Of a stretch of DNA of 64,000 nucleotides, positions 29,091 to 40,069 are shown in pieces; position 1 is the stretch's first letter, and every line of letters starts with the position of its first letter. Both the position numbers and the translations under genes were made by a program. The notes below the pieces were generated by a model. The model saw only the letters and a program-made list of their open reading frames with translations, did no database searches and was not told where the DNA came from. Source of the stretch: Zymoseptoria tritici IPO323 (taxonomy: Eukaryota > Ascomycota > Dothideomycetes > Mycosphaerellales > Mycosphaerellaceae); the NCBI RefSeq assembly GCF_000219625.1, contig NC_018211.1:1054001-1118000 (forward strand), written 5' to 3'.

Positions 29091-31166
29091 TCAGACCTTG
29101 TAGCCAACCAGACCAGCCGGCGTCATGACAGGAGAGGCGGCAGCTCGAGTGATCGTTTCATTCGAAGAGGCACTCATCACAGGCATGAGGGATGCCGTGG
29201 TGGTAGCCTCGACAGCAGTCGAGTAGGGTAAATCAGTGCTCGTAGCGTCCACGAGACGGATCGCGGCGGTCCATCCTTCGCCAGGGCCAAAGAGACTGAC
29301 ATCGGTGTACAGTCCGCAGCGTGTGGTGTAGCCGAACTGGACGGCGTCACAGTCTCCAGTGCAGGCAGCGACGCAAGCGGGGAAGTCGGAAGCGCTGGTG
29401 TATCGAGAATGGGCTGCAGTGAGGATGCTGTCGCAGAGGACCTTGTAGAATTCGTAGTCGGTTGGGTCGACAAAGACTCCTTCAGCGAGACCTGGACAAG
29501 ACGCAGCGCTGATGGGAAGTGCCGAGACTGATGCGGCACTTGTGATCGTGGCGGCGTCAGAGGTCGATGTGGCTGAGGTGCTGTTGGCGGTGATGCTCGC
29601 GGGTGGAATGACAGGTCCGACGGGACCGACAGCTATGCCGCTAGGGACAGGGAAGGGAGTGGGAAGGTCGGTGATACTTCTCCGAGTGGAAGTGAAAGCA
29701 GGAGTGGCAGTTGGCAACGTGACAGTGTTGTTGTATGATGGTGGACCGCGAGTTGCGTTGGTAGGGTATCCCGACCATCCAGCAGAGGCCGGTCGAGTTG
29801 TCGCAGGTCGAGTCGTCGCAGGCTTTGGAGTGGTCACAGGTGTCTCAGGGTCTTCATCGCCATCGATATCGGCTAGCAGAACGATGTAGTCCAGATCTTC
29901 GCCTGGGCCACCCTCGATGCCTTGCTTGCAAAGAGTGCAGCTCTGAGTGGTTGAAAAGAAGAGCACCGCAAGACAGGTAGCATCCTGGTCGCAGTCTTGC
30001 ATGCAATCTTCTTGAGACGACGATGCGTCTACATACGACAGACTCTCACAGACTGGCGCAAAGTCGCACATCACAGTGTAAGTAGCGTTAAGCTCGTCGG
30101 TGTATGGTGCGCCGGTGCACTCGGGACAGGTCAGAGCGGACATGTTGCATCCGGTGTCGATGGGAAGGATCGAGAAGGTTGGCTCTGCTGATGATGAGGT
30201 CGTCGTGACATTCGTGGTGTTCGACAACTGAAAGCGGGTAGGCCTGGGAGCTGATGTCGGAAAGGCACTCGGCGACGCTGGGTCTGGAAGCGCAATTGGT
30301 GCACCAGTGTAGACCGGCAGGAAGGCGGTGTATCCAGCCTGACCGATAGGGAAGACATTCTGTCCTCTCGCAAGCTCACAGCTGCGTTCGTCATAGTAGC
30401 TTGCGCCCTCGCAAAAGTCGAGCTCATCGCAGTACTCTAGGCAGCCGGCGGGGGTGAGCCACTCTTGGATGGAGTATTTGCTGTCGCTGTACAGCCGGCT
30501 ATCGCAGAAGATGGTATAGGCAATACCGGCTTGATCCACAGCGACAGTGTTGTCACATTGCGGGCATAGATTGGTGCTATCCAAGTCACATTGGGAGGAT
30601 TGAGTGGCTGATGGTGCAGGTTGGACGCTCGACTCGGTCGTCGAGGTCTCCGCTTTGCTCGGGGAGGCAGTGACGTACACAGTCTTGGTGATCTGAACCT
30701 TTGACGAAGTGGACTGAGCGGCTACCGTGCTGGTGATCTGAACCTTGGACGAAGTCGACTTGACGGGTCCTGGACCGAGACGGACCAGGTTGAGGGAGCC
30801 CTCAGCAGCACGAAGTCCAGTCTGTTCTCCTGAGATGAGAGTGCAGCCTCCCTCCAGGTGCATGTTGACACCATAGCACTCCACATTGTCGTCGCAAGCA
30901 TCCATGCAGATGAGTGGTGAAGTGGCACCTCCGACTTCTTCCTCACCGAATGCAGTCATGATCCAATTACATGACACCGCATACCGCAGGCCTGCATTGT
31001 CTGTGATGTTCTTCCCATTGAAGTCCGGGCAGAGGCTTCCGGAGTCGGGGTCTTGAGAGGCGGCCTGGGTGGTGAAGATGATGTCCGCATCCGAGGTTGT
31101 GGTGGCAGCGAGAGTTGGGACGACGATAGCGGTCAACACCGCGGCGACGTGAACGAGAGACTTCAT
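29091..31166 (-). CDS. Secreted protein with four Cys-rich PAN/apple-like modules and Ser/Thr-rich linkers
   Basis: A 691-residue product from the ATG at 31166, which opens a clear signal peptide (MKSLVHVAAVLTAIVVPTLA). The frame stays open upstream, but that part is not protein-like. Four modules of about 70 residues share a pattern CP-x(n)-Y-x-V-x-C, then C-x2-x-C-D near the middle and a late C. They occupy roughly residues 45-115, 200-270, 345-425 and 560-640. The pattern resembles fungal PAN/apple domains, which bind proteins or carbohydrates. Ser/Thr/Pro linkers (STSSKVQITSTVAAQSTSS and its repeat) suggest heavy O-glycosylation. No GPI signal or transmembrane tail is seen, so it is probably secreted or cell-wall associated. 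No ligand can be named. Confidence 0.78.
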   Translation of the reverse strand: MKSLVHVAAVLTAIVVPTLAATTTSDADIIFTTQAASQDPDSGSLCPDFNGKNITDNAGLRYAVSCNWIMTAFGEEEVGGATSPLICMDACDDNVECYGVNMHLEGGCTLISGEQTGLRAAEGSLNLVRLGPGPVKSTSSKVQITSTVAAQSTSSKVQITKTVYVTASPSKAETSTTESSVQPAPSATQSSQCDLDSTNLCPQCDNTVAVDQAGIAYTIFCDSRLYSDSKYSIQEWLTPAGCLEYCDELDFCEGASYYDERSCELARGQNVFPIGQAGYTAFLPVYTGAPIALPDPASPSAFPTSAPRPTRFQLSNTTNVTTTSSSAEPTFSILPIDTGCNMSALTCPECTGAPYTDELNATYTVMCDFAPVCESLSYVDASSSQEDCMQDCDQDATCLAVLFFSTTQSCTLCKQGIEGGPGEDLDYIVLLADIDGDEDPETPVTTPKPATTRPATTRPASAGWSGYPTNATRGPPSYNNTVTLPTATPAFTSTRRSITDLPTPFPVPSGIAVGPVGPVIPPASITANSTSATSTSDAATITSAASVSALPISAASCPGLAEGVFVDPTDYEFYKVLCDSILTAAHSRYTSASDFPACVAACTGDCDAVQFGYTTRCGLYTDVSLFGPGEGWTAAIRLVDATSTDLPYSTAVEATTTASLMPVMSASSNETITRAAASPVMTPAGLVGYKV

Positions 31167-32132
31167 CGTGATAGCGAGCGAGGGGGTGATTCTCTTGGTG
31201 GACTGGTGATTCTTTCTGAGTAGAGACAGTGAATGCAACGCGCGAAAGGACAGAAAAGAGCGTGTTGGCGGATGAAGAAGATGAAGAACAAGAGATGAAG
31301 TCGCGCAAGAGGAGGAAGTCGTGTGGTCTCGCCCGCCGCGTCTTGAGCACACCAAGGAAAGAGCATTCCCCGGACGGACATCTCGCGAAGTACGCGAAGC
31401 AAGGCCAAAACACCGAACATGAAGAATGCGAGATGAAACGAGATGATTTCAGTGCGCTTACATTTACTCCTTCGACGTGACTATCCGGTGTCAATGTGCA
31501 ACCACCCGACGGGAGGAAAGTGTCAGGAAATGTCAGGATGGTGGGATTGATGTGATGTTGAGTGTGTTGGTGCCACGGCAGGAGAGGCGCACAAAGCAGA
31601 GGGAGTTGAACAGATGGACGCAGGTACGCGGATGTCGGGTCTCTCCTGCAATCTGATCTGGTCAGCATGAACACTGAAGTGCCGTAGTACCCGATCGAAC
31701 TCCTGCATGAGGTAGAGATACGGCGGATGATCATCCTTATGCGAACACCAAATGACACTGCAGGATGAAGAGGCAAGGTGCCGTCGGATGAACACAAATG
31801 TCCAATGCAAGGTACCTCAACTCACTGTGATCCATGTCCCTCAATAGCATTCCCACCTCAATGAAGAGTCTTCTTCGCATTCGTCCTCACCTCACGCACG
31901 CTTCATTCTCTTCTCATCCATGTCCCCAAGATCCGAGTCTGCCATCATTCGCACATCACCACTGTAATATGCTTTCGACCATGTACATCCAAGAAGTACA
32001 TCTCTCGCCCACCATTCCCTCTAGCGCATTGTTGCACCAAAGAATCCCATCAACATAGGCGAGGTAAGACGTCCACTATGTAATCCTCGTTGAACCCCGC
32101 CGTGTCGTGCGCCCAGTCACCAAAACCTAGCC
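31167..32132. promoter_or_regulatory. Divergent intergenic region, nothing specific recognised
   Basis: A 966-bp gap between the divergent PAN-like and SAT4-type genes. Short frames on both strands lack support. No TATA box, repeat or RNA gene was recognised. Confidence 0.45.
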
Positions 32133-33306
32133 ATGCGATCCAAAAAAGACAACGTCCTCCACCTCGACATCACCATCCCCCAACCATGGGTCCCCGAATT
32201 CCGATGGATCAACGCCTACACGGCCACCCTCTACGCCGCGGCGACATTGATGGTCCTACAACGACTCCTCCTCCGCGCCTTCCGCTTCGGCAGCCCCCTC
32301 GGCCTCGACGACATTCTCATTTTCGCGGCATGGCTCGCCGCGACGGCATTCTACATCGAGTGCACCCTCGCGCTGACATCCCTCGACTACGGCGTCGCGG
32401 TGCAACCCCCTAAATTCGAGTTCATCGCCCTGATGCTCTGGTGCATCGAGCTGGCCTGCGTCGTGTGCCAGGGTTTCACCAAATTGGCCGTCTTGGCCAT
32501 TCTGAACCGTTTCGTCAAGGCTACCTCGGACACTCGCATTCGTTATGCGATCTATGGCGCCGCGGCGTTGACTGTGGGAGCCGCTCTCTCCATGGCCATT
32601 CTCTGCTTCGCGATATGCCAGCCCTTTGATGGATTCTGGCGAGCGTTTGACCCGGACTATCTCCGCGAGGTTCGATGTGTCAACAAAAAGGCCGCCGCGA
32701 TCGTAGCCGGCGTGTTTGCGGTGGTCAGTGATCTGTACACGGTTGCGATTCCATGGGCGATTAGTCGTTCGTTTGGTCTCAACAAGAGGTCAGTACCGCG
32801 AAGAGCACGAGGCCTCAGCATGTGTGAGAAGTGTCTCTCCACTTCCTCCAGATTCAGGATTGATGTCTTTCTATGTGAGCTACAGCTGACTCTTGTGCAC
32901 CTTTGGTAACAGGCAAACACTAGCTCTAAACCTAGTGTTCATGATCGGACTGATCGTCACAGTCGCGAGCGGTGTGCGGACCTACCATCTATACGAGGTC
33001 TATCGAGCGAACAGGGTATCGCACAACCTCGCCTACTGCATCATCTGGGCGACGGTGGAGCTTCAAGTCGCCATATGCTGTGCCTGTCTGCCTTCATTGC
33101 GGGTGCTGTATCGACTAATCGTCGGATCGAAACTGTCGAGAAAAGTGCACCAGCGGTACTTTTCCCGACCGGGAGACTCCTACCTTTCTCGGAGTGGAGA
33201 TCTGAGCGGGTCGGTGTCCGGTCATACGATCAACACGACGGAGATGGACGACAAGTCTCCGCTGGGTGAGAGTCCACCGTGGTCGGAGACACGCAGCATT
33301 AATTGA
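32133..33306 (+). CDS. SAT4/rhodopsin-like fungal seven-helix membrane protein
   Basis: Exons 32133-32788 and 32913-33306 encode 349 residues; the 124-bp intron (GTCAGT...TAACAG) is longer than most here. The protein follows the pattern of the fungal integral membrane family first noted with SAT4 (Pfam 'rhodopsin domain'). About seven hydrophobic segments are present, with characteristic GLDDILIFAAW after helix 2, QGFTKLAVLAILNRF in the middle, CFAICQPFDGFW in helix 5, and LNLVFMIGLIVTVASGVRTYHLY after the splice. The hydrophilic C-terminus is Ser-rich and cytoplasmic. Some members bear an N-terminal CFEM domain and act as receptors; this one does not. Function is unknown. Confidence 0.86.
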
Positions 33307-33346
33307 AGTATCATTGAAACATTTCCGGGACATTTACGTGCCTTCA

Positions 33347-34522
33347 CTACCCATCCTCATCAAGGGTATCATCCTCATCCTCCGTAACGCCATACAAAAT
33401 CTCACAAACGCCTCCAATCGGGATATCCATCACCGCATCCGTTCCCTCCTTCCACAAACCCCTCCAATCCTGCTGCTTCCTTACCGGCACAGCTCTCACC
33501 GGACTCGATTGTCTGCTCTGCCCACCATTCTTGCCCTTACCCGTGCCTGATACAACCCTCGGTTTCTTCGTCCCTCTCTCCGGGCTGGGACTTCGCCAGC
33601 TTGAACGTTCGTTGCGGATGATCTGCCCGTTCTCGTCCACGACGGCGACATTGGCGGCTTCGTCGACGAGGCATTCAAGACTGGTGAGTGGCAGGGTGAG
33701 GTAGCCGACGTTGTAAGATGCCAGCGCGACGTAGATGTAGACTAGCAGCATGACTGTCCAGGCGGGAATGGCGAGGGCCCACCAGCGGTTGGGATAGTAG
33801 CTGATGCCGAGTTGATGGAGGAATGGAGAGGGGAGGAATGACCAGAGAAGATAGACGATGAACGACAGCGAGCTGGTCAGGTAGAGTGTGAAGCCGTAGT
33901 ATTCATATGTCGGCACCTTCGGACTCGCTCGTGGGATCGGTTTGGCGGAGCGGAATGTGCTCGTCAACGTCGACGCGGCGGCAGAGTTGGGAGTTTGTGT
34001 TCCTGTAGCGTCGCCGCGGATATGTGATGTGCCCTCATCGCTGGACGGATCTGGTGTCGCAGGTCTACTATTTTGCGAACTGAAATTCGGTCGGAGGAGT
34101 GAGGTCAGGGAAGGGGATGGCGGTAGAGGCGTGGGCGGTCGATTGTAGAATGGCGGTGCAAACGCCAATGGCGCGAGATGTGTGTGACTTCGGGAGTGCT
34201 GGTGGTATAGTGGCCGACGCGGGAGGTTTGGGACATGGCTCCGTTCTTCTTCTGCTGAGTCCTCCTCGTCGGATGAGCCAGGCGATAGGGATGGAGGACC
34301 TCGCGTGGAGTCGAGAGAGAAGTCGGGGTCTGAGGGAGAGGTGACACTGCCCGTGGGAATGTCTGGCGAGCGGAGGAGGGCGTGGTTCGGATGGAGGGTC
34401 GATGATGGTGTAGGCGACTTGGACTCGGTGGTGAGAGTGCGGAGGGTCGGGAGATTCGGCGTGGACTTGGATTGAAAGCCCGAAGGCACCGGCGGAGGAT
34501 GTCCTCTGCTCTGTGGCGGCAT
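33347..34522 (-). CDS. PIG-P/GPI19 subunit of GPI N-acetylglucosaminyltransferase
   Basis: A single-exon gene of 391 residues. PIG-P is part of the ER complex that makes GlcNAc-PI, the first step of GPI-anchor synthesis. The conserved domain starts near residue 205: YEYYGFTLYLTSSLSFIVYLLWSFLP (helix 1), LHQLGISYYPNRWWALAIPAWTVMLLVYIYVALASYN (helix 2), and the C-terminal block DWRGLWKEGTDAVMDIPIGGVCEILYG. The first 200 residues are a disordered Pro/Ser-rich extension, common in filamentous fungi. A further insert lies between helix 2 and the C-terminal block. The window also encodes PBN1, which acts at a later step; the two are 10 kb apart and not clustered. Confidence 0.93.
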   Translation of the reverse strand: MPPQSRGHPPPVPSGFQSKSTPNLPTLRTLTTESKSPTPSSTLHPNHALLRSPDIPTGSVTSPSDPDFSLDSTRGPPSLSPGSSDEEDSAEEERSHVPNLPRRPLYHQHSRSHTHLAPLAFAPPFYNRPPTPLPPSPSLTSLLRPNFSSQNSRPATPDPSSDEGTSHIRGDATGTQTPNSAAASTLTSTFRSAKPIPRASPKVPTYEYYGFTLYLTSSLSFIVYLLWSFLPSPFLHQLGISYYPNRWWALAIPAWTVMLLVYIYVALASYNVGYLTLPLTSLECLVDEAANVAVVDENGQIIRNERSSWRSPSPERGTKKPRVVSGTGKGKNGGQSRQSSPVRAVPVRKQQDWRGLWKEGTDAVMDIPIGGVCEILYGVTEDEDDTLDEDG

Positions 34523-35207
34523 GACTGTTCATGCGACTGAAGTGTGAAAGAAGCGCGCGGTGATGTCTTGAAGCTCCAAGTCGAGATCTAGGGAATCCTT
34601 GAAGGCATGGATCGCTCGCTTGGACTTGCCGAAAGCTTGTCGGCATCACACCCGAGTTGTCGAGTTCCACCTGTATCCGAACCTCGACTCTTCTTCCATC
34701 TCTTTCACACTCCAACTCCCTGTCCTGCATACGAGAAGCAGCGTTAGCTTCTGGGAACCTTGTCGCTGCCTTGTTCAGGCCAGTATCGACGTTTTGTCAA
34801 GACAAGGTGGGTTCGGAGTCGACAGTTTGACCGCCAGGGGATGGGCACTACAATAGAACTACTTCTTGCTTTTGGTTCAAGAGTCATACATCATCCTCTA
34901 AGCAACCCCCAGAAGGCGGTGTGCTTTGTCGCCGAGCCTCGCATTGACTTCCCGCGAACGACTATCCATTCCCTCTCTGGCCACTCATCATGGGAAGCAA
35001 CGTGCATATGAGCAAGAAGCCAGCTCATGGATGTTCCCTGCCCCTCTTGCTGATCACCTGCACCAACTCACACAACAAACATGGATGGAGCCGGACACGC
35101 ACGGCATTCATGGTACTTCGTAATGTCACCAACAAGTATAGTCCTACCGCATCTCGCATCCTTCCGCTCCTCTTCTCTCCCCTTCCGCCTTCTCAAGCAC
35201 CTTCAAG
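34523..35207. promoter_or_regulatory. Divergent promoter between PIG-P and GH92
   Basis: A 685-bp gap. The last 50 bp before the GH92 ATG are CT-rich (near 35165-35200), a frequent feature of fungal core promoters. Nothing else was recognised. Confidence 0.45.
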
Positions 35208-37580
35208 ATGTTCTTCAAACATGAGCTGCTCCTGCTCGGAGTTTCGGCCTTGTCACTGGCTCAAGTATGTGCCGCAACCGACAACTTCAATCTGGTCGAT
35301 CCTCTGATCGGTTCCCTCGACGGCGGCAATGTCTTTGTCGGCGCCTCACTCCCATTCGGCATGGCAAAAGCGGTGGCCGACGTGTCTGGAGCGAACACTC
35401 CTGGGTTCTCGGACGACTTCTCCAACATCACGGGCTTCTCTGCGCTTCACGACTCGGGTACCGGCGGAAAGCCATCTATGGGCAACTTCCCAATCTCCGT
35501 GCAGCCATTCTGCGAAGGAGACACCATAGATGGATGCAAATACGGCTCCAAGTATGAGCGGGCTGTGAATTACACCAATGGAACGGTCGAGGCGAAACCT
35601 GGCTACTTTGCAATAGGGCTGGATGATGGCGTCAACGTGGAGATGACCGTCACCGAACATACCGCCTTGTACAACTTCCATGTTCCGGCCAACAGCTCCA
35701 GTCCGTTCTTCATGGTCGATCTCACAGATTTGAGCGACAGCCGGCAAAACGCTAGTGTATACGTTGATCCGGACACTGGCAGAATATCCGGCAATGGTAC
35801 CTTCATTCCCAGCTTTGGAGTAGGTTCATACCAAACGTACTTTTGTGCAGACTTCAAAGGTGCAGCCATTCGCGACACTGGAGTGTGGTCCAACACACGT
35901 GGTGGCACGGGACCAAAGGAGCTCTTCATCAACCGAGGATACAATCTCATCTATCTCCAAGGTGGAGCCTTTATCAGATTCCAAGATCCTACCAATGGCA
36001 CAGTGCAGGTGCGCATGGGCGTCAGTTTTATGAGCACCGAACAAGCGTGCAGCAATGCCGAGCGAGAGATTTCAGACTGGGACTTTGATCGTGTGAGAGG
36101 AGATGCGGAGGATCAGTGGAAGCAAAAGCTGTCCGGTGTGACGATCTCACCTGGAGGCGCCTCAGAAGATCTTCAAAAGACCTTTTTCTCCGGGATCTAT
36201 CGAACGCTCATCTCTCCTCAGAACTATACCGGCGAGAACCCTCTCTGGCAAACATCCGAGCCTTACTTTGACAGTTTCTATTGCATCTGGGACTCCTTCC
36301 GTACGGAGTTCCCATTCCTTGCCATCACCCAGCCAGAAGTCCTTTCGCAGCTTGTCCGAAGTCTCATCGATACATACGTCCACGTCGGGTGGCTTCCAGA
36401 CTGCCGCATGACTCTGTGCAAGGGTTTCTCGCAAGGAGGATCCAACGCGGACGTGGTCATTGCCGACGCTTACCTCAAGTCCATCTCGAACATCAACTGG
36501 GACCTCGCATACGAAGCAGTAGTCAATGATGCCGAGAACGAACCCTTCGAGTGGGGAGCCGAAGGCCGCGGTGGTCTGCAATCATGGCACGCTCTAGGCT
36601 ACATCCCAGTCAACGACTTCGACTATCTTGGTTTCGGCCCGCCCTTCCACTCCATCAGCCGCACTCTCGAATACGCATATAACGACTACACCATCGCCGT
36701 TCTCGCCAACAAACTCAACAAATCCAGCGATGCAGAGAAGTACCTCTCCCGCGCCTCCAACTGGAAAAACCTCCACAAGAAAGACCAGATCGCCATCCAC
36801 CCCAATGGCACCGACACGGGTTTCGTGGGCTACTTCCAGCCGAAGTATGCGAACGGCACATGGCGGTATCAGGATCCTGTCGAGTGTTCACCCTTAGGTG
36901 CCTTTTGCAGCTACTCCGGTAATCCAAAGGAGACCTTCGAGTCCGCCATCTGGGAGTATCAATTCTTCGTCCCACACGACCAAGCCGCACTCATCACTCT
37001 GTTGGACGGGAAGGAGGCGTTCATCCGCAGACTCGACTACCTGCACGAATCTGGTCTTCTCGACATCGGCAACGAACCATCAGAGTTGACATGCTTCCAA
37101 TACCACTACGCCGGCCGACCAGGACGTTCCTCCTACCGCTTACACACCTACATCCCCGCATCCTTCAACTCGAGCCGCAACGGCTTACCCGGCAACGATG
37201 ACAGCGGCGCATCCGGCTCATTCGTAGCATTCGCTATGTCCGGTCTCTTCCCCGTCGCTGGGCAGAATGTCTACCTCATCATCCCACCGCTTTTCGAGAG
37301 CGTGGAGTACAAGCATCCGATCACCGGCAAGGTAGCCAAGATCGCGAATGCGAATTTCGATCCGGAGTACAAGCGGATTTATATTCAGAATGCGACGTTG
37401 GATGGAGAGCCGTATACGAAGAATTGGATCGGGCATGACTTCTTTTTGAATGGTGGGACGTTGGAGTTTCAGCTTGGGGAACAGGAGAGTGAGTGGGGGA
37501 CGAGGGATGAGGATTTGCCGCCGAGTGTGTCGGGTGAAGGGGGACAGTATTCTTTTGGTGGAGGGATGGATAGTCTGTAG
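35208..37580 (+). CDS. Secreted glycoside hydrolase family 92 alpha-mannosidase
   Basis: A single-exon gene of 790 residues. GH92 enzymes are calcium-dependent exo-alpha-mannosidases, most often alpha-1,2, that trim mannans or N-glycans. A signal peptide is clear (LLLLGVSALSLAQVCAA). Family blocks follow: DPLIGSLDGGNVFVGASLPFGM, TGFSALHDSGTGG, the central YCIWDSFRTEFPFL with LVRSLIDTYVHVGWLPDCR, DYLGFGPPFHSISRTLEYAYNDYTIA, and the C-terminal GNDDSGASGSFVAFAMSGLFP, which carries the catalytic Asp pair. Many NxS/T sequons are present. The length is normal for fungal GH92. The protein is probably extracellular and used on plant, fungal or lichen mannan, but a role in its own wall remodelling is possible. 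Confidence 0.94.
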   Translation: MFFKHELLLLGVSALSLAQVCAATDNFNLVDPLIGSLDGGNVFVGASLPFGMAKAVADVSGANTPGFSDDFSNITGFSALHDSGTGGKPSMGNFPISVQPFCEGDTIDGCKYGSKYERAVNYTNGTVEAKPGYFAIGLDDGVNVEMTVTEHTALYNFHVPANSSSPFFMVDLTDLSDSRQNASVYVDPDTGRISGNGTFIPSFGVGSYQTYFCADFKGAAIRDTGVWSNTRGGTGPKELFINRGYNLIYLQGGAFIRFQDPTNGTVQVRMGVSFMSTEQACSNAEREISDWDFDRVRGDAEDQWKQKLSGVTISPGGASEDLQKTFFSGIYRTLISPQNYTGENPLWQTSEPYFDSFYCIWDSFRTEFPFLAITQPEVLSQLVRSLIDTYVHVGWLPDCRMTLCKGFSQGGSNADVVIADAYLKSISNINWDLAYEAVVNDAENEPFEWGAEGRGGLQSWHALGYIPVNDFDYLGFGPPFHSISRTLEYAYNDYTIAVLANKLNKSSDAEKYLSRASNWKNLHKKDQIAIHPNGTDTGFVGYFQPKYANGTWRYQDPVECSPLGAFCSYSGNPKETFESAIWEYQFFVPHDQAALITLLDGKEAFIRRLDYLHESGLLDIGNEPSELTCFQYHYAGRPGRSSYRLHTYIPASFNSSRNGLPGNDDSGASGSFVAFAMSGLFPVAGQNVYLIIPPLFESVEYKHPITGKVAKIANANFDPEYKRIYIQNATLDGEPYTKNWIGHDFFLNGGTLEFQLGEQESEWGTRDEDLPPSVSGEGGQYSFGGGMDSL

Positions 37581-38036
37581 GTGGCGACGGTGTACAGTAG
37601 TCGCAATGAGACGCGTGTGCAATGTTCATGAGCGGAGCTTGTGCCTTGCAACGAGTGTACTCCTTCGTGCTGTACCTTAGCTGGGACGAGCCAAATCACG
37701 TAACGCGGAGGCACAGCAGACACCACAGGACAGCCAATATCTGCACAAGAGCCTCCTCATTTTCATCGTCTGACTACACACATGCACTCTGTCGAGCACC
37801 TCTCTGAACCACAACGCCGTGATAACACCATTTTTCGCCTTTACAACGCAAAGCGCCAGGCACTCTGGCGTACTGTACAGCGAGCGAACCGTAGACATGC
37901 ATCGCCCCTTTGCTCCATTCCCGTACGCTCGTCACCCAAAGCTCAAAACACCCCAGAGAACCCCAGCAGACCTGCTATCCACAAAGAGAGACACACACGC
38001 GCTAGCCGACAAAGTCGTCATTCCTCGTCAAACCGT
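37581..38036. other. Convergent intergenic region, nothing recognised
   Basis: A 456-bp gap between the ends of GH92 and CBF5. It should hold both terminators. A short ACACACAC run lies near 37990. No gene is supported. Confidence 0.4.
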
Positions 38037-39598
38037 CTAATCACTGTCGTCGCTATCAGCAGCGGTGACGGCCGACTCGCGGGACTTCTTCTTCGCCTTC
38101 TTGGCAGCCTTCTTGGCTTTGCGCTCCGCCTTCTCCTCGGGTGTCTCGCCGTCGTGCTTGCGCTTCTTCTTCTCCTTGCCGTCCTCGATTGGCGCCACAG
38201 GCTCCGCCATCTCGACGTCCTCCTTGGTGGTGGTGTCTCTGCCCTTGCCCGGAATACCCTCCTTGACCGCCGCGCCCTCGTCCGCCTGCTTCTCAGACCA
38301 CTCCTTTCTCGCGGCCGCGCCGTTGACGCCCTCGGGGTCGTTGAAGTCCTTGTATTCCTGCTTCCACGCTGCGGGTGTCGCTTCGTTCGATCGACCGTAT
38401 TTGTCTAGCTTGCCGCTCTCCTTCATCTTCTTCTTCTCCGTCGCGACGGGACCCATGCCCCAGCGTCGGGGGTAGAGGTCGCGCTCCATGATGCAACGCT
38501 TCACCTTTGCGACGACGCCGTGGTCGCATGATGAGAGCTCGACGGTGCTCATTTGTGCGATGGCAAGGGCAATGGCCTCACCCTTTGTGGTGATCAGAAC
38601 GACCTCCTCGTGAACCTCGATGCCCGACTCGTAGCGGAGAAGTCCTGGGATCATGAGTTTGGCGCCGTAGCACACGGCGTTGACGGCGCTGTCCTTGACG
38701 ACGATGCGCTTGTATGTGGTGAGAAGCGTCTCAAGCGGCTTGATGACTGTGCGTAAGTAGGACTCGTCGCGCTGGTTGTCGTACAGCCACTGCGCGTCGA
38801 GGCAGTCGTGAAGTGTCACCATGCCCTCCTTCTCATCCATCGCTCCCGATCGCACACGGCGAAGCTCCTGCATATGTCCTCCAACCCCCAACAAAAGACC
38901 CAAGTGCACACACAGCGTTCGAATGTACGTACCAGCTTCGCAAGACACCCAGAAGACGGCCAATTGGCGGTCATTGTCGAATTGGAGAAGCTTGCTCTCG
39001 TGGATCGTTCGGATACGGAGTTGACGCTTGACAGCCGAGATGAGTGGAGGGCGCTGGAAGAGCGCACCAGTAAGTGTCTCCAAAGCACGTGCGAGCTGTG
39101 CTTCTCCGCCGGGCAACTTATCGTGTAACCTCAGCACGCAGACGTACTCCTTTCCGGCTCCCTGCTGGCTCTTCACCAGTCTAGTTGCGCGATCGATGCA
39201 AACGATCAAGCATCCCGTGACTTTAGGATCGAGCGTGCCGGAGTGACCGGTGCGCTCGACTCGGAGAATTCGCTTCAGCCATGCGACGACTTCGTGTGAG
39301 GATGGGTTGGAGGGTTTGTCGAGGTTGATGACACCGGACGAGATGTAGGATTTGAGATCGCGGCGAAGAGGTGTGCATCCGGCGGGGATGGGTGTGAAAT
39401 GACCGGTGCGAACGAGGACTAGAAAAGAATTGTCAATGCATGTGACACGGGATGTTATGCCGCGCAGAACAACTCACGCTGATCCCAGTTCTTCAGCAGC
39501 AGCGGCCAGTCGCTTGTGTTGATGCTGGGCGAGATTTGCTCGGGTTTGATGATTTGGTTGTCCTCATCGGACGCGGCCTGCTTCTTGACGAGCGCCAT
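38037..39598 (-). CDS. CBF5: Box H/ACA pseudouridine synthase CBF5 (dyskerin)
   Basis: Exons 39598-39478 and 39418-38037 (59-bp intron, GTGAGT...CTAG) encode 500 residues. CBF5 is the catalytic subunit of H/ACA snoRNPs that pseudouridylates rRNA and snRNA in the nucleolus. The spliced junction [18 protein letters not shown] matches eukaryotic CBF5. The catalytic Asp lies in [14 protein letters not shown]. The TruB core continues with [47 protein letters not shown] and the PUA domain with [22 protein letters not shown]. The C-terminal tail has the expected Lys-rich KKE-type repeats ([20 protein letters not shown]) ending in an acidic DSDDSD. No snoRNA was recognised inside the intron. Confidence 0.97.
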
Positions 39599-40069
39599 TG
39601 GGACTGTCTTTTCTCTTCCGCTTCCACTACCGATGTTGAATGAAACCCGCGGGTGGTCTATCGCATATGACAATGCGATGTCAAATCGGAGAGAGAGGCG
39701 AGCGGTTTGGTGTTGTTGCTGCGAACAAGGTGTGTCGTTGCTTGGTGATCGAGGTCGTCAAGTGGAGAGCTTCTTGAAAATCTTCGGCCATCGATTTTTG
39801 GCGCCAAGCGAGCTAGCTCCGAGAGCTTCATCTCATGCCTGAGGCAGGAACGATGACCGCGATGGATGTAAGGGGAAGGGGCTCTTTATAGAACATACCG
39901 CTGTATATGTCAAGTGCAATATCACCATTCCTCTGAACGAACTCTTATACGCCGAGGACTAAGATTATGAAATCTGTGTAATTCTCACACCTGACCGCAG
40001 GTATATGCATAGCCGCCAACGCCTCGCTAATCGACATGAAGAACACAAATCACTCCAACAGTCTCGTCG
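39599..40069. promoter_or_regulatory. CBF5 promoter and MMM1 3' flank
   Basis: A 471-bp gap between two minus-strand genes. Nothing specific beyond AT-rich patches near 39890-39990 was seen. Confidence 0.45.

Noticed and set aside
31166..31355. 63-residue upstream extension of the PAN-like protein
   Set aside because: It would bury the clear signal peptide starting at 31166.
33347..34522. GPI-anchor gene cluster (PIG-P with PBN1)
   Set aside because: The two genes are over 10 kb apart with unrelated genes between them.
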